From Notospermus geniculatus (Eukaryota > Nemertea > Pilidiophora > Heteronemertea > Lineidae), in NCBI GenBank assembly GCA_002633025.1, contig NMRB01000892.1, positions 80,112 to 144,111 on the forward strand: a stretch of 64,000 nt of DNA, read 5' to 3'. Position numbers and translations under genes: made by a program. A model generated the notes under the pieces. It made no database searches, was not told the DNA's origin, and worked only from the letters and a program-made list of their open reading frames with translations. Position 1 is the stretch's first letter, and each line of letters begins with the position of its first letter. Below are positions 24,101 to 35,999 of the stretch, one piece after another.

Positions 24101-25585
24101 TCAGCGCTCACCTGTTTATCCCGACACGTCAACTCGGCTCCATATTTCACCAAGATCTTTATAACCTCGACATGACCCATGTACGCTGCCCAGTGGATCG
24201 CTCGTCGGTCCTTCTTGTCAAAGGCGTTGATCGTCGCACCTCTCTCGAGTAGTAACTGCACCATCTGTTGAAGAAGATGGGGAGGATACTAAACACGATT
24301 CCCACAGCTCCTGAGGGACAAACGATTTACTTTCTGGCCCCCAAAAACGAGCAAACATCTTCCAGTTAAAGCTGATAATTCTCAAATTTAAAGCAAGGGT
24401 CTTTCAACTGGTTCCAGCCTCCAATGCCATTCAGAATCAAAACATTGAGTTGCCACCACAGCAGGAACAGGACACTGTCAGCCCGCCCAGGTATATTTAA
24501 AGTGTCTTGCCAAAGGTCACATACGTACCTCAGGATGTCCATTGAAAGCTGCATGGTGAAGGCTCGTGCGCCCCATCCGATCTGACACATTCACATTTGC
24601 CAACATTGGGATGATATACTCTGCACATATCAATGCATTATTTGCAGCGGCAACATGGAGTGGCGTCTGCCAGTTTTTGTCCCGGGCATTCACTTCCGCT
24701 TGGTGGCGTAGTAACGTCTCAACACAGTTCTAGAAAAGAGAAGGCAAGTTTCCAAATCAGATGTTCAAATATCAAACTAATCGAATTTCAAATACCAGTA
24801 CTTGTTTCGAGGACAATAGTTGGTACCGGCATCGACAAAGTCGGTGTGGCTGTCCCTTCCCTGAGCTCAAGAAACTCAACATACTTACATCACTTTTTGT
24901 GCAGCAAGCGCGATGTAATGGTGTCAGCCACTTGTTATCTTTTGTATTCACCCGAGCTCCACTCATAATCAGAAGCTCGGCAATTTCTGCCTCCCCACAG
25001 AATGCAGCCGCGTGCAGTGGGCTCCTTCTCTCCGAGTCCTGTAGAAAAAGAAGTAGACTGTAACTTGGGCCTAAATTAACAACCTGCAGAGACAGACACA
25101 GACCTGAGGCACTGCCAAACCACCTCTGTGAGCCAGATGTGGCAGAGTGTCACTGCCCCCTTGGACGTGCTTTTGTTACATATTTGGAGGTTTTCATACC
25201 ACAAGGGCCGAAACAGCTGTTGCAAGACTGGTACACGTAATACAAACTGGTACATATCAGGGTGTCAGTCAACTGGACAAAATATCTGATCTAAACGCAC
25301 CATGCTTGATTTAGTTGGAAGTTGTCTGATCCTCAACATACATAAACAGGTCTATGTTTTTTTTTACATTCTTCAACTTATTCTTATGAGCTAACAACAA
25401 GGAGATCATGTTTCAAACAGCACACCACATATTCAATTCTCCGATATCTGGGAGCGCAACTTGGGTCTTTCACCATCAAAACTGGTTCAGTGAAGACTAA
25501 CCTGATAATTGACATCCTCCTTCTTGTAAAGGAGAGCTCGCACCTCGTCTGGGTCGCCATGGAAACACGCTTGTACCAATGGAGG
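15140..25585 (-). CDS. Ankyrin-repeat protein, PP6 regulatory subunit family (ANKRD28/44/52-like)
   Basis: Members of this family are ankyrin-repeat regulatory subunits of protein phosphatase 6. Minus-strand exons: 25502-25585, 24889-25038, 24529-24729, 24112-24264, 21084-21287, 20882-20968, 20681-20759, 19365-19479, 18749-18901, 18442-18651, 18096-18207, 17852-17926, 17540-17741, 17176-17381, 16756-17051, 16211-16440, 15796-15922, 15416-15645 and 15140-15258. Phases agree at every junction checked. Family landmarks are the start [97 protein letters not shown] and [20 protein letters not shown], with the C-terminal end SSDSEFY against DSDSETY in ANKRD28. About two dozen ankyrin repeats are visible. 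Two exons are duplicated (19942-20020, 20142-20228), and the exon starting at 15922 is cut by an N at 15795. The initiator exon is not certain; see 30938-30967. Confidence 0.9.
19016..19260. mobile_element. MITE of a family shared with 29521-29763 (copy 1)
   Basis: The ends TAGACAAATCCCAAATT and AATTTGGGATTTGTCTA are inverted, and the arms continue inward (TGCGCACTTCCGC with GCGGAAGTGCGCA; GCTGACGTGACGC with GCGTCACGTCA). Total length is 245 bases, with a TA at each border. Non-coding, in an ankyrin-gene intron. Confidence 0.8.
19562..19702 (-). mobile_element. Diverged tRNA-derived SINE
   Basis: On the minus strand the segment resembles the element at 4914-5065: a B-box-like GGTTCAATC, the CACCTCTGAGGTTGC stretch and a tail with CTGGGGACTCCTG. 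It lies in an ankyrin-gene intron. Confidence 0.5.
19762..19905 (-). mobile_element. Second tRNA-like SINE family
   Basis: On the minus strand, GGTCTAGTGGTTAGCGAG resembles an A box and GGGTTCGATTTTC a B box, followed by a non-tRNA tail. The acceptor stem does not pair as in a tRNA gene. The element recurs at 20503-20645 as part of a larger duplicated block. Confidence 0.55.
20503..20645 (-). mobile_element. Second tRNA-like SINE family, duplicate copy
   Basis: A near-identical copy of 19762-19905, carried inside duplicated block B. It is not independent evidence of transposition. Confidence 0.55.
21288..24111. other. Large ankyrin-gene intron
   Basis: A 2.8-kb intron between two phase-0 exons. 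It holds a 15-base tandem repeat (22130-22195). Overlapping sense and antisense frames of 111 codons near 22650-23090 have no recognisable domain. No exon was found. Confidence 0.7.
22130..22195. repeat. Short tandem repeat, 15-base unit
   Basis: The unit AAATCTGATATCTTC occurs about four times in succession with single-base changes (A/G at position 1, A/G in GATATC or GATGTC). Confidence 0.75.
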
Positions 25586-28500
25586 CTAAAAGAACAACAT
25601 CAGTGAGAGTTATTGATATGGTGACTAATATCATCAACTGAGTGGCACAAATGGGATGACTTTTTCCGTCAATGACAGACGTAAGATCCTCCGTGGTACT
25701 TCTGAAAGGGATTGTCACCTGTTATAAACCTATCATCTCAATATCTGTCTGATCTTAGGATATCCTTATGCCACCAGTATCTTCTAAGAGGTTGCTCAGA
25801 CTGACAGGGATTGTCATCCTGAGGTAATCAGTGGTTCGTACTGATCAAACCTCTAGTCATGCGCACGGGGAGGAAGGACTGAGTGTTAGGAACCACTGAT
25901 TAATACCAAAGGGAAGGATTGACTTAGAAATTTATAGCACTTTTTGCAGAAAGCTAAGGATCCCTCAAGGCAAAATCGACAGCATTTACTATTTACGGTA
26001 GATAAAACGACAATTTTTAACCTAGAGAAAATATATGTATTCTTTTTTACTGAAAATCTTTATCCAATGGCAATGGTGGACGCCGCCAGTCAACCCTGGA
26101 GTAGCTCAACCCACCACTTACCAGTTAACACAATGACCCTAGAAGCAAATGATACAGCCCTGGCACTGACAAGGGATTCCAGCTTTCTTTAAATACAATC
26201 GACACTAGCAAGCCTAACTGACAGAGACATACGCATGGAGCCTGAAGCACGTTTTTATCAAGTGGTTTCCAATGATTGTTCAAAAGTGAAGCCGAACATG
26301 ACAGATACCCTTGTATTGATTTATCACTGGTATTTCAACAGTATTCATGCCACAAGGTACGCTCTACTCGACACACTTGATCCACGATAATCCCCTTATA
26401 GTTTCCTTTTGTCAATAGGAGAACGTTGAGATCTGTCGTCAGCCCAGTTATCAACCTCGCTCAACGCTCATCCACAGAACATGCAGAAATAAGGGCAGGA
26501 CTGCCCTGAGCATTATTCTCACAGATCAGCTATAGTCCTAGGGCCTGTACATGTGTTACTTTTTCAAGAAAAAAACTAAGTGAGCTGAAGTGCTGTATTC
26601 ATGACAACAACACAAAGTGACAACAACAGGAGCCCACGCCTCCCAGCCTTGGTCACTTAGCCAAGCTGTCTAATGGAGGTTCACAGCACCCCACGGCAAA
26701 ATTCTCCTGAGAAAAGTTACACAGAACAGTTACAGGCAATATAAGGACAAATTGTGCAACCAGTGACAACAAGCTATCTTTTCCAACTACTTTCACAATC
26801 TACTCCAACCTCACCGTTTCTAAGGCCTAAAGTGTTGTATCATATGTACTTCAGTGATGCAAATCATGTCAAATGCTGAAATTTTTTGTCAATGAAGTCA
26901 TAAAACTGTGTCCTAAAAAGTAAACTGCACTGAAATGCCACATTTTTTGGGCCTTCAAAGTCAATTATAGTAAACAAGTCAACAGCTAATTGAACAAGAA
27001 CATGTCATCAACCCGTGATCGATGATAATGAGGATGAAACTTCTGCAGCAGTGTCAATCGCTCCAGGGAATTAGCCTTTAACTGGAGCAGAGGTCTCCAT
27101 CAGCTATTTTAGGAGGTGGGCCACCCAACCCAAAATATCCCACGATTTATCACTCGTGAGGCACTTGAAAACAAGCTGAAACCCTTGTGCATTTGCAAAT
27201 CACCTTTGAACCTAATCATATACATGTATCAGTCCAAATATTGGGCATAATGGGACGACAGGATGGTTTCTATCAGGTCAAAATCAAATGAGCTAAGCTT
27301 CTGAAATCTACTACAACCAAACTATGATGACATGACAACCAAAACCAAAATGCTATGTTTTCGTGAAAACATCCGCATGAAGAACACTGCACAGCAGATC
27401 ATCTCATACGTGGCAACCAACAGCTTTATCATGTCTAGCATGTCTAGTCTGGTCTGTGCATTGCCATTAAATGTTGTGATTCCTGGCAGACAATTAGACA
27501 ATTATTATAATTATAATTTCCCCAGTAGCGGCCTCATGGTCATTCCATTTCCGATAGCTTTGCTGGAACTGTAACTGTCGAAATTCTAATAGCACAGATA
27601 CACAACATAACATGTACATGTACAGTAATATCTGTGGCTGTTCCCTGAAATTAAATGCCTAATCTGCGAACACAAAAGGATAGCGAAGAATACAAGCAAG
27701 TACATGCACAATGTATGGAGCCAAAACAAACATTGACTCTCTTGCTCTTGCTGAATTGAAGTGAAGAACCAATAATACAAACACTGGTGTGGAAAGACAT
27801 TTTTTTACAGGAATCTCAAAAGTTGGTGTTCAAGTGTCCTCAGTATGCTATCCAAGTATTCCCTATCCAAACATGTACATGTACATGTACCATTGGCCAA
27901 TGTTCTCCACGTGCATTGTTGGAAGACTCATTGATTGAAACAGGCCTAGTTTCCATATTGTATAGTTTCCTCTCAACACACCTGTATCATTCAAAGGCAA
28001 TCATGGGTTCCAAATGACTGAAACACCAAGAATATTCTACAAATAGGTTGGCTTCCCCAAATAAATACATGTAGTGATACAAAAGATGTTTTTTTTTTCT
28101 TGGATAATGAAGCAAGTTATGTGCAGAACGCAAATAACAGTCCACAAGCCCCCATAAGAATTCCTATTAAAATTATAATAGCTAGCACTAATGGTATATT
28201 CAAAGTTAAGTGTAACAACATTATTTCTCATCAGAAAAACGTCTGGATGTAATTTGGAAGTTAAAACCTGTAGGCGAAATGAAATTACATGTAGTTGTAC
28301 AACTAGGCCTTGAGTAACACTGAAGACATGGTGCAATATTCATACATGAATCAATTACCGGTACTGCGCTGATGGCAACAGGGCAGACTGTCAGCACATG
28401 CACCTTTGTTGGTCCCCTTTCCTTGGGTTAGAGCACCTTTGGATGTCATGTAGAACTAGGCCTGCTACATCATGTCAAAATGAGTACCATTTTCATTGCC

Positions 28501-29520
28501 TGCCGGTAGAGACTCAGGAGACGAAATGAAGTCCAGTGAGAAAGCATTGTAAACAGCGTGTTAACACCAACTTTGAAGTCACCCATTGCTTCCAAGTTGG
28601 CCTCATACAAGAAATACCGCCGTACTATCTATGATCATTGAATCATCACCATCAAAAAATCCAAGAAATGCTTTCAAGAAGCCTATATTCTGGTCACGTT
28701 TATTGCTGTTTTTTTACTACGACCAAACAGAAGAACTGATTCAGCTTGTGTACTATTATCAGCACATGACACAAGAAGGATGAAAAGCCAGCCTGTTGAA
28801 CCCCAACAAAACTCGCTCCCTTTTCATACATCCTTTTGTCAGAAAGCAGCAAGGATTGGTGTCCAATACTTGGTTGCCAAGGAAACAGATGCAATTCAGC
28901 TGGCTAGGTATCCTCGTTGGGTTTCAAATGATTTCAGGATTGGTACAATTCCGTGAGTAACGCGATACGCAAGGTTTTACTTTCATCATGCAGCAGGTTT
29001 CAACACCTGATGCTGGAGTGATAAAAAAGTTTCCAAAAATGAGTCACTATTTATCTGCAGCAAATCAGCATAAATTTTCTGCTTCACAAGAGGAAGGCAT
29101 ATTTCATTGGCACATCTCATCTCGCTAGTCCAAATGAAAAACACAGTTTCTTCCGTTTTTAAACGCTCTTTAGAAGAAGTAGTTCAGTGTAAGATAGAAT
29201 CAATACACATTGCAAAGACTGCTTGACAATGCAAAGAATGCACTGTGCTACACACCGACATGTAGTACAACTTCAAGTTCAACACTGCACTAAGCTGATA
29301 ACTTGATGAAGTCTCAGGCAGCACTTGAAACCTTATATTCTTGAGTCCGATTTTCACTTCCTTGAGGAAACCACTTTACCTCTGAGGTCAGCATGACTGG
29401 ATATCATATAAATAGGGCAATCATTTCAACATTACTGAATGTGAACCAGACTACACGTGTATGTGAAGAGGCTTTCTCAAAACAGACATGGCTTTCAGAG
29501 GTGGGAACACACCACTGAAT

Positions 29521-29763
29521 AGACCATTCTCAAATTCCCAGATCTGCGCACTTCCTCCGAACTTTCAACCATAACCTCGATCTGAAACTGGCTGACGTGA
29601 CGCAATCCATTATTTAGCGATGGTCGAGTCTGACGCAACGTCTTCGACGTCACTGTCGTGGGGCTGTCTGCGTCACGTCATTCAGCTTCAGATCGAGGTT
29701 ATGGTTGAAATTTTGGCAGAAGTGCGCAGATCTTTCTCGTTTACGTCAATTTGAGAACGGTCT
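29521..29763. mobile_element. MITE, same family as 19016-19260 (copy 2)
   Basis: It shares the subterminal arms TGCGCACTTCC and CTGACGTGACGCAATCC and the central GACGTCACTGTCGTGGGG with copy 1, while the outermost bases differ (AGACCATTCTCAAATT with AATTTGAGAACGGTCT). 243 bases, no ORF. Confidence 0.8.
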
Positions 29764-29844
29764 GATGCAGAGGCAAAATCCAAAAGTGAAAACTGATTGA
29801 ATGAAGGCCTCTATTTCACAATATTTAGACTAAGAACACAATAT

Positions 29845-29952
29845 CAGGCCTTGTGTCTTGAGGTGAGAGAAAAACTGCTCGCCTGAGAACAATAGAGTTT
29901 TCTATTGTTCTCAGGCGAGCAGTTTTTCACTCGCCTCAAAACACAAGGCCTG
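29845..29952. mobile_element. Near-perfect palindrome of about 108 bases
   Basis: CAGGCCTTGTGT at the left pairs with ACACAAGGCCTG at the right. The arms run inward through AAAACTGCTCGCCTGAGAAC to a small central loop (TAGAGTTTTCTA). It is MITE-like or a strong cruciform former. Confidence 0.7.
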
Positions 29953-30484
29953 CAATATATGTTTTTGTGAGGTAATACTTTACTACAACACTAACAACAT
30001 ATATATATATATTTGTTTTCAGGTGGCAAAAAAAGAAAAAAGAAAGTACATGCTAGGCGTACAAAGATCCAAAAGATGACATTATTTTGTGGTTCAGTGG
30101 TGATGATGATCCTGAACTATTTCGGCCTAGTGTTTTTAGACTGGGAATCCCTGAATTTGCATTAAGTTGCCTGATGCTGTGATGGTAAGAATCTGCATCG
30201 TTCTCCACGACAACAAACATTCACACGTCACATGACATGTCACTACACATGCTACACTGGACACTGTGGGTACAATCTGTCACTCGAACTCAAGCTGAAT
30301 GCGAGTCGTGGGACTTGTCAAGCAAGGAAGGGAGGGGAGGACAGGATTCAGGAGGCTCATCATCATGTACAGTTGGCAATTAATTAGGCCTAATAACTAC
30401 CGAGACCTAGGCCTAATTGCACATGTTTGTTCGTCGTTTGACGGGGGTCATTATAGGCCCTTAGCCAATAATAGTTTCGGATTG

Positions 30485-30547
30485 TAAAGTTCCAGCCTGA
30501 AGAAGACCCCGGTTGGGGTCGAAAATTCGCAAACACTCTGGAAATTG
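30485..30547 (+). repeat. Hammerhead-like repeat, copy 1 (degenerate)
   Basis: CCTGAAGAAGACCCCGGTT is followed by GGGGTCGAAA. This gives a CTGANGA box, a GACCCC/GGGGTC hairpin and a GAA box as in hammerhead ribozymes. TTCCAG and CTGGAA can form an outer stem. The stem-III region is imperfect here. The same block occurs at 36931-37002 and 47289-47348 on the other strand. Confidence 0.5.
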
Positions 30548-30654
30548 CCTTTTCATTTATCATACGACTCTCAACACTCATAATGCTGGTCATGACACTC
30601 CCCATAGCCAGCTACTGTCAGTGTCAGATCAGTCACTTTTTTGCTTTTTTTGCA

Positions 30655-31664
30655 CAACCACAGGCCTAGCTACATGCTAGAGGGCCTAGACCTATCTATA
30701 ATCTAGTGATACATACTAGGCCTAGGCCTAGATTTAGTGAGCCCCCATGCATGACGAGCATGCATTCATTCAGTGCGACAGTACAGTAGCAGTGCAGCAC
30801 ACTCTCTGTGCCACGGCCCATGCATTTGCACTGTTGCATGCATCATGGCAGAGAGTGCGGATCAAGATCAAATCAAAATCGAGGTCGTCAGATGAAAAAG
30901 CCGACATTTTGCGGGAGATAAAAACGCTCGGATTTACCTCATCAACAAGAAGCTGTTCTACAACCATTGCTTGGTTCGCGCTGCTGATGTAACGTGAAAC
31001 AGCTGACACTGGGCTCCTGTTAGGGAGGTGAAGAGAGAATTTCGACATTGGGCTTAACTTTTTGGAAGTCTCCCGACCGCCATGACAGAAAATAAATACA
31101 CGGAATTTGATTGGCTTGCGCTTGCACGTGACCGATCTGTGGCTCAGGTGGAGTTGGTCGTCGAGTTTGCAAAAAGAACGTATTCTGCACGGGAAAGCGC
31201 ACAAGTGTCTGTTTATTTCTAAAACTGATAGAGATAACAGAATTAAGCATCNNNNNNNNNNNNNNNNNNNNNNNNNNNNNNNNNNNNNNNNNNNNNNNNN
31301 NNNNNNNNNNNNNNNNNNNNNNNNNNNNNNNNNNNNNNNNNNNNNNNNNNNNNNNNNNNNNNNNNNNNNNNNNNNNNNNNNNNNNNNNNNNNNNNNNNNN
31401 NNNNNNNNNNNNNNNNNNNNNNACTTGGGGGGGGGGGGGTAGGCTAGCCTACTCTCCGACCCGCTCAAAAGGCCTCTTTACCATGTTTACTGACAGTGTA
31501 CTTGTGATTGCGACTCTGAGGGGCCTCTGCAAAAAACCCACATCACTAAGGAACCTCTCTTGATTGAGATCGGGTTGATAATAAAGGCTATATTTTTATC
31601 TAACTCCTCTCTCCTTTTTCAGTCCACCTATAAATCCGGCAGCACAGCAGAAGACACAGCCAAG
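30655..31664. promoter_or_regulatory. Probable shared 5' region of the ankyrin gene and COASY, with assembly gap
   Basis: The interval holds a cluster of AGGCCTA words (30661-30732), CpG-containing sequence, a run of 171 Ns (31252-31422) and a G homopolymer right after the gap. A 5' UTR intron of COASY ends at the AG at 31621-31622. The promoter function is inferred from the divergent gene layout. Confidence 0.35.
30938..30967 (-). CDS. Possible first coding exon of the ankyrin-repeat gene
   Basis: An ATG (30965-30967) opens a 10-codon stretch, MVVEQLLVDE, that ends exactly at a GAG/GTAAAT donor in phase 0. The first recognised ankyrin exon (PPLVQACF...) also begins in phase 0, and family members have a similar short first exon of about 9 residues. 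Earlier in-frame Met codons exist, so the start could lie further upstream. Support is only positional and phase-based, and the distance to the next exon is over 5 kb. Confidence 0.3.
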
Positions 31665-34600
31665 ATGTTTAAGACCGGGGTACTGGTGCTGACATCATCA
31701 ATTCTAAGACAAACCAAAACTCTTACTCCTCTTCTGAACAAAGCAAGGCAATCTGTTGATGGAGCTCTGTACATCTATATGGAACCAGAAACCGTGGAGA
31801 AAGATGACAGTCATTTACAACTTACCAAAGGGCTGCAAGATTTGGTCATTCAAAGCTATGTGGAAACTGCAATTAGTCATTTAGATGTCCGATTCTTTTT
31901 AGGAAATCTAGGAAAGCAATCAGAAAACTTAACTTTGAAGAATCAAGAGGGTGCTTCTGTTGTTGCCATTGGTGATACCAAGACTGATGTGGCCAAAATA
32001 GTGAACTCACGGATTTCAGGCCATCTAGGAGACTTTTCATTCTCTGCAGTTGAGACTTCTGATGTGGTAAAGAATGATGTGAATGAGGGAGATGCAGATA
32101 CGCCATTGAAGACCTATGATAATGTGATACTTGGAGGGACGTTCGACAGACTTCATAATGGACACAAGATTTTGTTATCTCAAGCATCTATGATTTGTGA
32201 CAAGAGGTTGACTGTTGGTGTTACCCATGGCAAGATGAACGAGAGTAGGTTTCCCCCTTTGACAATAGTCAAATAAGTTTTTGTATGAATCCACATAATA
32301 ACATACAATGATGTACATGTATCTTAAAACAGCTTCTAACTGGCCTTATAAGACTTCTTATTATTTTCCCTCTCTCTGTCTATTTCAGAGAAATCCCTCC
32401 ATGAACTTATGCAGTCAACTGAAGACAGGATTGATGCAGTTAAAGAATTCCTGGATTCTATCAAGCCTTCTGTATTTAACAATGTTGTCCCAATTACTGA
32501 TCCATTCGGGCCGACTATCACAGATGAAGATTATCAATGTCTGGTTGTTAGTCAGGAAACATTGAAGGGTGGGAATATGGTGAATACAGAGAGGCAGAAA
32601 AAGGTAATATCACATATTTCCACTGAGAATGAGTCTTGGACAACAAGACCTCTCATAGGATTGTCTTGGACACAAGTTACACTCACTCTGTATCATGTAC
32701 TACACCACTCTGTACAACTAGGTCCACATAAACATGTGCTGACATGGGGAGCAAGCAGTAAGAACCACTGATCATCTTGTGGCGAACAAACAAGCCAGTC
32801 TTGGTATGTGTAAACAGGACAAAACCTTCACTGAGGTATCACTTCAAGTCCGTTGATTTCAAGATGACAAACTAACATGTTACCCTTCTTTTAGGGTTGG
32901 AACTCCCTGGACCTCACTGTCATTGACCTTGTTGAAGATGTCAATCATTCCCTGGATGAAGAGACCAAGATTAGCTCTTCTTCGGGGCGGAAAAGGTTAT
33001 TAGGAACATTGCTCAAGGATCCTGTGGTAAGCATTTTAAGTTAGGCATGTGATGATGTAGGAGCAATTGAATGGAAGTGTCAGTTACTTGAAGCAAATAC
33101 CCTACCAGTCAGTGTAATATTGTCTTTTGCATAGGTTGAACCACCTTCCAAAACAACTTCTGGTGTCTATGTCATTGGCCTGACTGGTGGAATTGCAAGT
33201 GGCAAGTCATCGGTGTGCAAAAGGTTGGAGAAATTAGGAGCGGCTATCATCGACTGTGATAAGTTAGGTGAGATGGAGGAAAAACTTCTTTACACACTCT
33301 CTTAGATACTGACATAATTCTTGACAATAAACTCAGCATGTTGACGTAACTATGAACAAAGCAAGGCTGCATTTTGCCTGATCAGCAGGTCCCTATGTTT
33401 GTTACTTATGAGATATCTCCTTCACCACAGCAGCTAACATCAAACAACTACCGTATGTGTATTTCTAGGTCATGCTGCTTATGTCAAGGGAACAAAAGCC
33501 TTTGATGAAATAGTTGGAGTTTTTGGTGCAGATGTCGTCGGTGTTGACGGAGAAATTATACGAAGATCACTTGGTGCTAAGGTCTTCTCTGACAAATCAC
33601 TACTAAACAAGCTGAATGAAATAGTTTGGCCAGCAATAGAGGAACTGGCAAGGAAGGAAATCATGGACCTTTCGAGTCAAGGTTTGTTGGTGATCAGGGC
33701 TGGGTTTCACAAAACTCATGTTAGCGCTAACTTGGTGTTAGCGCTAACTTTATGTTAGATGACGTAAAAATCCCTTGTCTTTTTACATCGTTTAACATAA
33801 AGTTAGCGCTAAGACCAAGTTAGCACTATCGTGAGTTTTGTGCAACCGGCCCCTGTTTCATATCTAGGTTGATATACCTTTATGTTTCTTTGAGTACAAG
33901 CCCTGATGTGATGTATGTACATGTACAATTCGAACTGAGTCAATGTTCCCTGTCAAATTTTTGCTCAAATCAAATCATCCTCCCACAGTAGGGGTTTTTA
34001 CCTCGCTCCGCCTCTTCATCTACTCACACAATGTGTGTGACTGTATGAAGAGGAGTGAGGCCAAAGCCCTGCTATGGGAGGATGGGTCAAATACATGTAG
34101 ACTGATATTCTTTGATATTTCCCAGGGAAAAATGTCATTTTCTTGGATGCAGCTGTTCTCCTCGAGGCTGGCTGGCAAAAAATGACCAATGAGGTATGGG
34201 TTGCTGTCATCCCACGAAATGAGGTGAGTAGAATATGGAGGCAATTCTGAGAGAACACAATAACATTGAAAATTTTTAAAATCAACAGATCTGAAAATGC
34301 TTGGGAAGAACGGTATAAGAGGTTATATTTTTCAGGCAGTGAAGCGAATCATGGACAGAAACAAGCTCAGTGAAGAGGAAGCTGTGAAGAGAATCGACTC
34401 TCAGTTGTCCAACATTGAAAGGGTGAACCAAGCACATGTTGTAATGTCAACATTATGGGCTTATGATGTCACTCAGAAACAGGTAATATGTAAACCGATG
34501 GCCAAGATCTGATTTGAGTGACACTTTCAGAGAACAGGACAAGGTCATGCTGAAGACTGATGTCATATCTCTGAGAATGTTGCACCTCATGCAGAAGTTA

Positions 34601-34774
34601 GGAAAGCACCTGTACCTATTTGCCAATTTCAATATTACTCACTTTTCGAATACCAGGAGGTGTTGCAATATAAGTCGCACCTTTCTAAATATCAACAGTT
34701 TTTTGCCCTCGTTTCAGGTGGAGAAAGCTTGGGAACTATTGATGACAAGAGTGCAAAACTCAAGTAAACTCTAG
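31665..34774 (+). CDS. COASY: Bifunctional coenzyme A synthase
   Basis: The enzyme carries out the last two steps of CoA synthesis: phosphopantetheine adenylyltransferase, then dephospho-CoA kinase. Exons are 31665-32244, 32389-32603, 32895-33026, 33135-33267, 33469-33681, 34126-34223, 34336-34482 and 34718-34774, totalling 524 codons (human 564). The start [14 protein letters not shown] matches the human N-terminus, and the exon opens 42 bases earlier with a 5' UTR acceptor. The adenylyltransferase nucleotidyl site is [29 protein letters not shown] is the conserved second part. The kinase Walker A loop is [12 protein letters not shown], followed by [23 protein letters not shown] and the RQLSEEEA-like lid region. 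It ends with VEKAWELL and Leu-TAG. An AATAAA lies at 35132-35137. An inverted-repeat element sits in the intron at 33697. Confidence 0.95.
33697..33852. mobile_element. Foldback MITE in a COASY intron
   Basis: GGGCTGGGTTTCACAAAACT at the left is mirrored by AGTTTTGTGCAACCGGCCC at the right. The arms hold repeated TTAGCGCTAAC motifs and meet at ATGACGTAAAAATCCC. 156 bases, non-coding. Confidence 0.75.
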
Positions 34775-35131
34775 GATGACTCTAAATGTACTGGGGTATA
34801 TCGTTATCATCTAGTCCACCCAAGAACAGAATGGAACAGAAGACTAATTTGTGTCTTTCCAGGTCGCCCTGCTCTTTGCGCCGGATGGATGTTCCTCACC
34901 TTGTCGGGAGAGTTTGTTTTACTCGAGTCTTGAATGTCTGCCTCCCAGCTTCACAGTGTAGTGACCATGTGTGAAATCCTGGAAGAATGGGATGGCCAGT
35001 AATAAAACAGATCATCTGTGGGTACCAGTACCAACAATGATCTCATCCCAGTTTTCCAAATGTACCAGTCATAATCCTAGGCTACCTCAGTATTGCAGAC
35101 ATGGTACATTAGATGATGAATGACTGAATGA

Positions 35132-35137
35132 AATAAA
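35132..35137 (+). terminator. Candidate polyadenylation signal of COASY
   Basis: An AATAAA about 360 bases after the COASY stop on the coding strand. Confidence 0.4.
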
Positions 35138-35687
35138 GCCAGAGATTCTTTTTTCCACATGACAAGTTATATCTTTATTTCAAATACCCAAGAGAAGGCC
35201 TTAATACTTGAATGAGTTGATTTGCAAGTTCACTATTATGACTGTATGAAAGATGAAACCGATAGTCATGATTGAGGGACACACTGACCCCATCAATGGG
35301 AGAGTTTCCTGCTGTTAAGAGGCCACTACTAGTTAGCGGTCCAAGAACGTCATGAAATTTGACGTCGCAGAGAATAAGTGCATGCCACAACATCATCCGT
35401 AACAGTCACAAAATCAGTAGGAAACATGAAGTGATCCCGTGAAGCAACTCATTAAGTAATAAAGCCATAACACATCAAATTTGCCTGAAAATACGTCACA
35501 AGGACTAGGGACCTGCCAACTACCACCATGGGGTGCTGCTGTAAGTGGTTGCACATACCGGTATTTTTTCATATTTCATCCCCCTTGCACTGTGTCAAGG
35601 ATGTCATGAGGCAGTGTCTGCATGCTTGGCCCTGTTTCTAATGACTTTGGTACAACCACCTGCAGTGACACCCTGTTGGGATGTTAA

Positions 35688-35999
35688 AGCCTTGTTCACA
35701 CTGGCGGCGCGGTGCGATGCGAAATTTTTCTGTTAAGCCTATAGCTGTACACATTTGCAGTGGGACATGATGCAGTAAGAAGCAGCAGGACACGACGAGC
35801 GATTTCCGCCGCCCAAATCGCTCCTGCAGTATTTTCCCTGTCGAATCGCCTGCCATGCGGTTTTCACCGTGGCCATGTTCAAGGGCATTTCTGGCACAAT
35901 TTGAATTACAACCACATCGTGCCGTGCCACGCTCTCAAAACTGACACCGCTTAGCGATTTGTTCAATGCATTGCACCACGCCGCCAGTGTGAACAAGGC
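35688..35999. mobile_element. piggyBac-like MITE with TTAA flanks
   Basis: TTAA (35684-35687) precedes AGCCTTGTTCACACTGGCGG and TTAA (36000-36003) follows the reverse complement of nearly the same sequence, with one A less. Reading frames inside overlap on both strands and look like nothing. The size and TTAA target fit a non-autonomous piggyBac-type element. Confidence 0.65.

Larger units (their letters stand above)
25586..30937. other. Long non-coding stretch, probable first intron of the ankyrin gene
   Basis: No coding exon with protein similarity was found in 5.3 kb. It contains two inverted-repeat elements (29521-29763, 29845-29952), a TA run near 30001 and a hammerhead-like repeat (30485-30547). 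If 30938-30967 is the first coding exon, this is one intron. Confidence 0.5.

Noticed and set aside
31252-31422. Long frames crossing the N run
   Set aside because: They are open only because N has no stop codons; it is an assembly gap.
35638-35996. Overlapping short frames between COASY and INSIG
   Set aside because: They fall inside the TTAA-flanked inverted-repeat element and reflect its symmetry.
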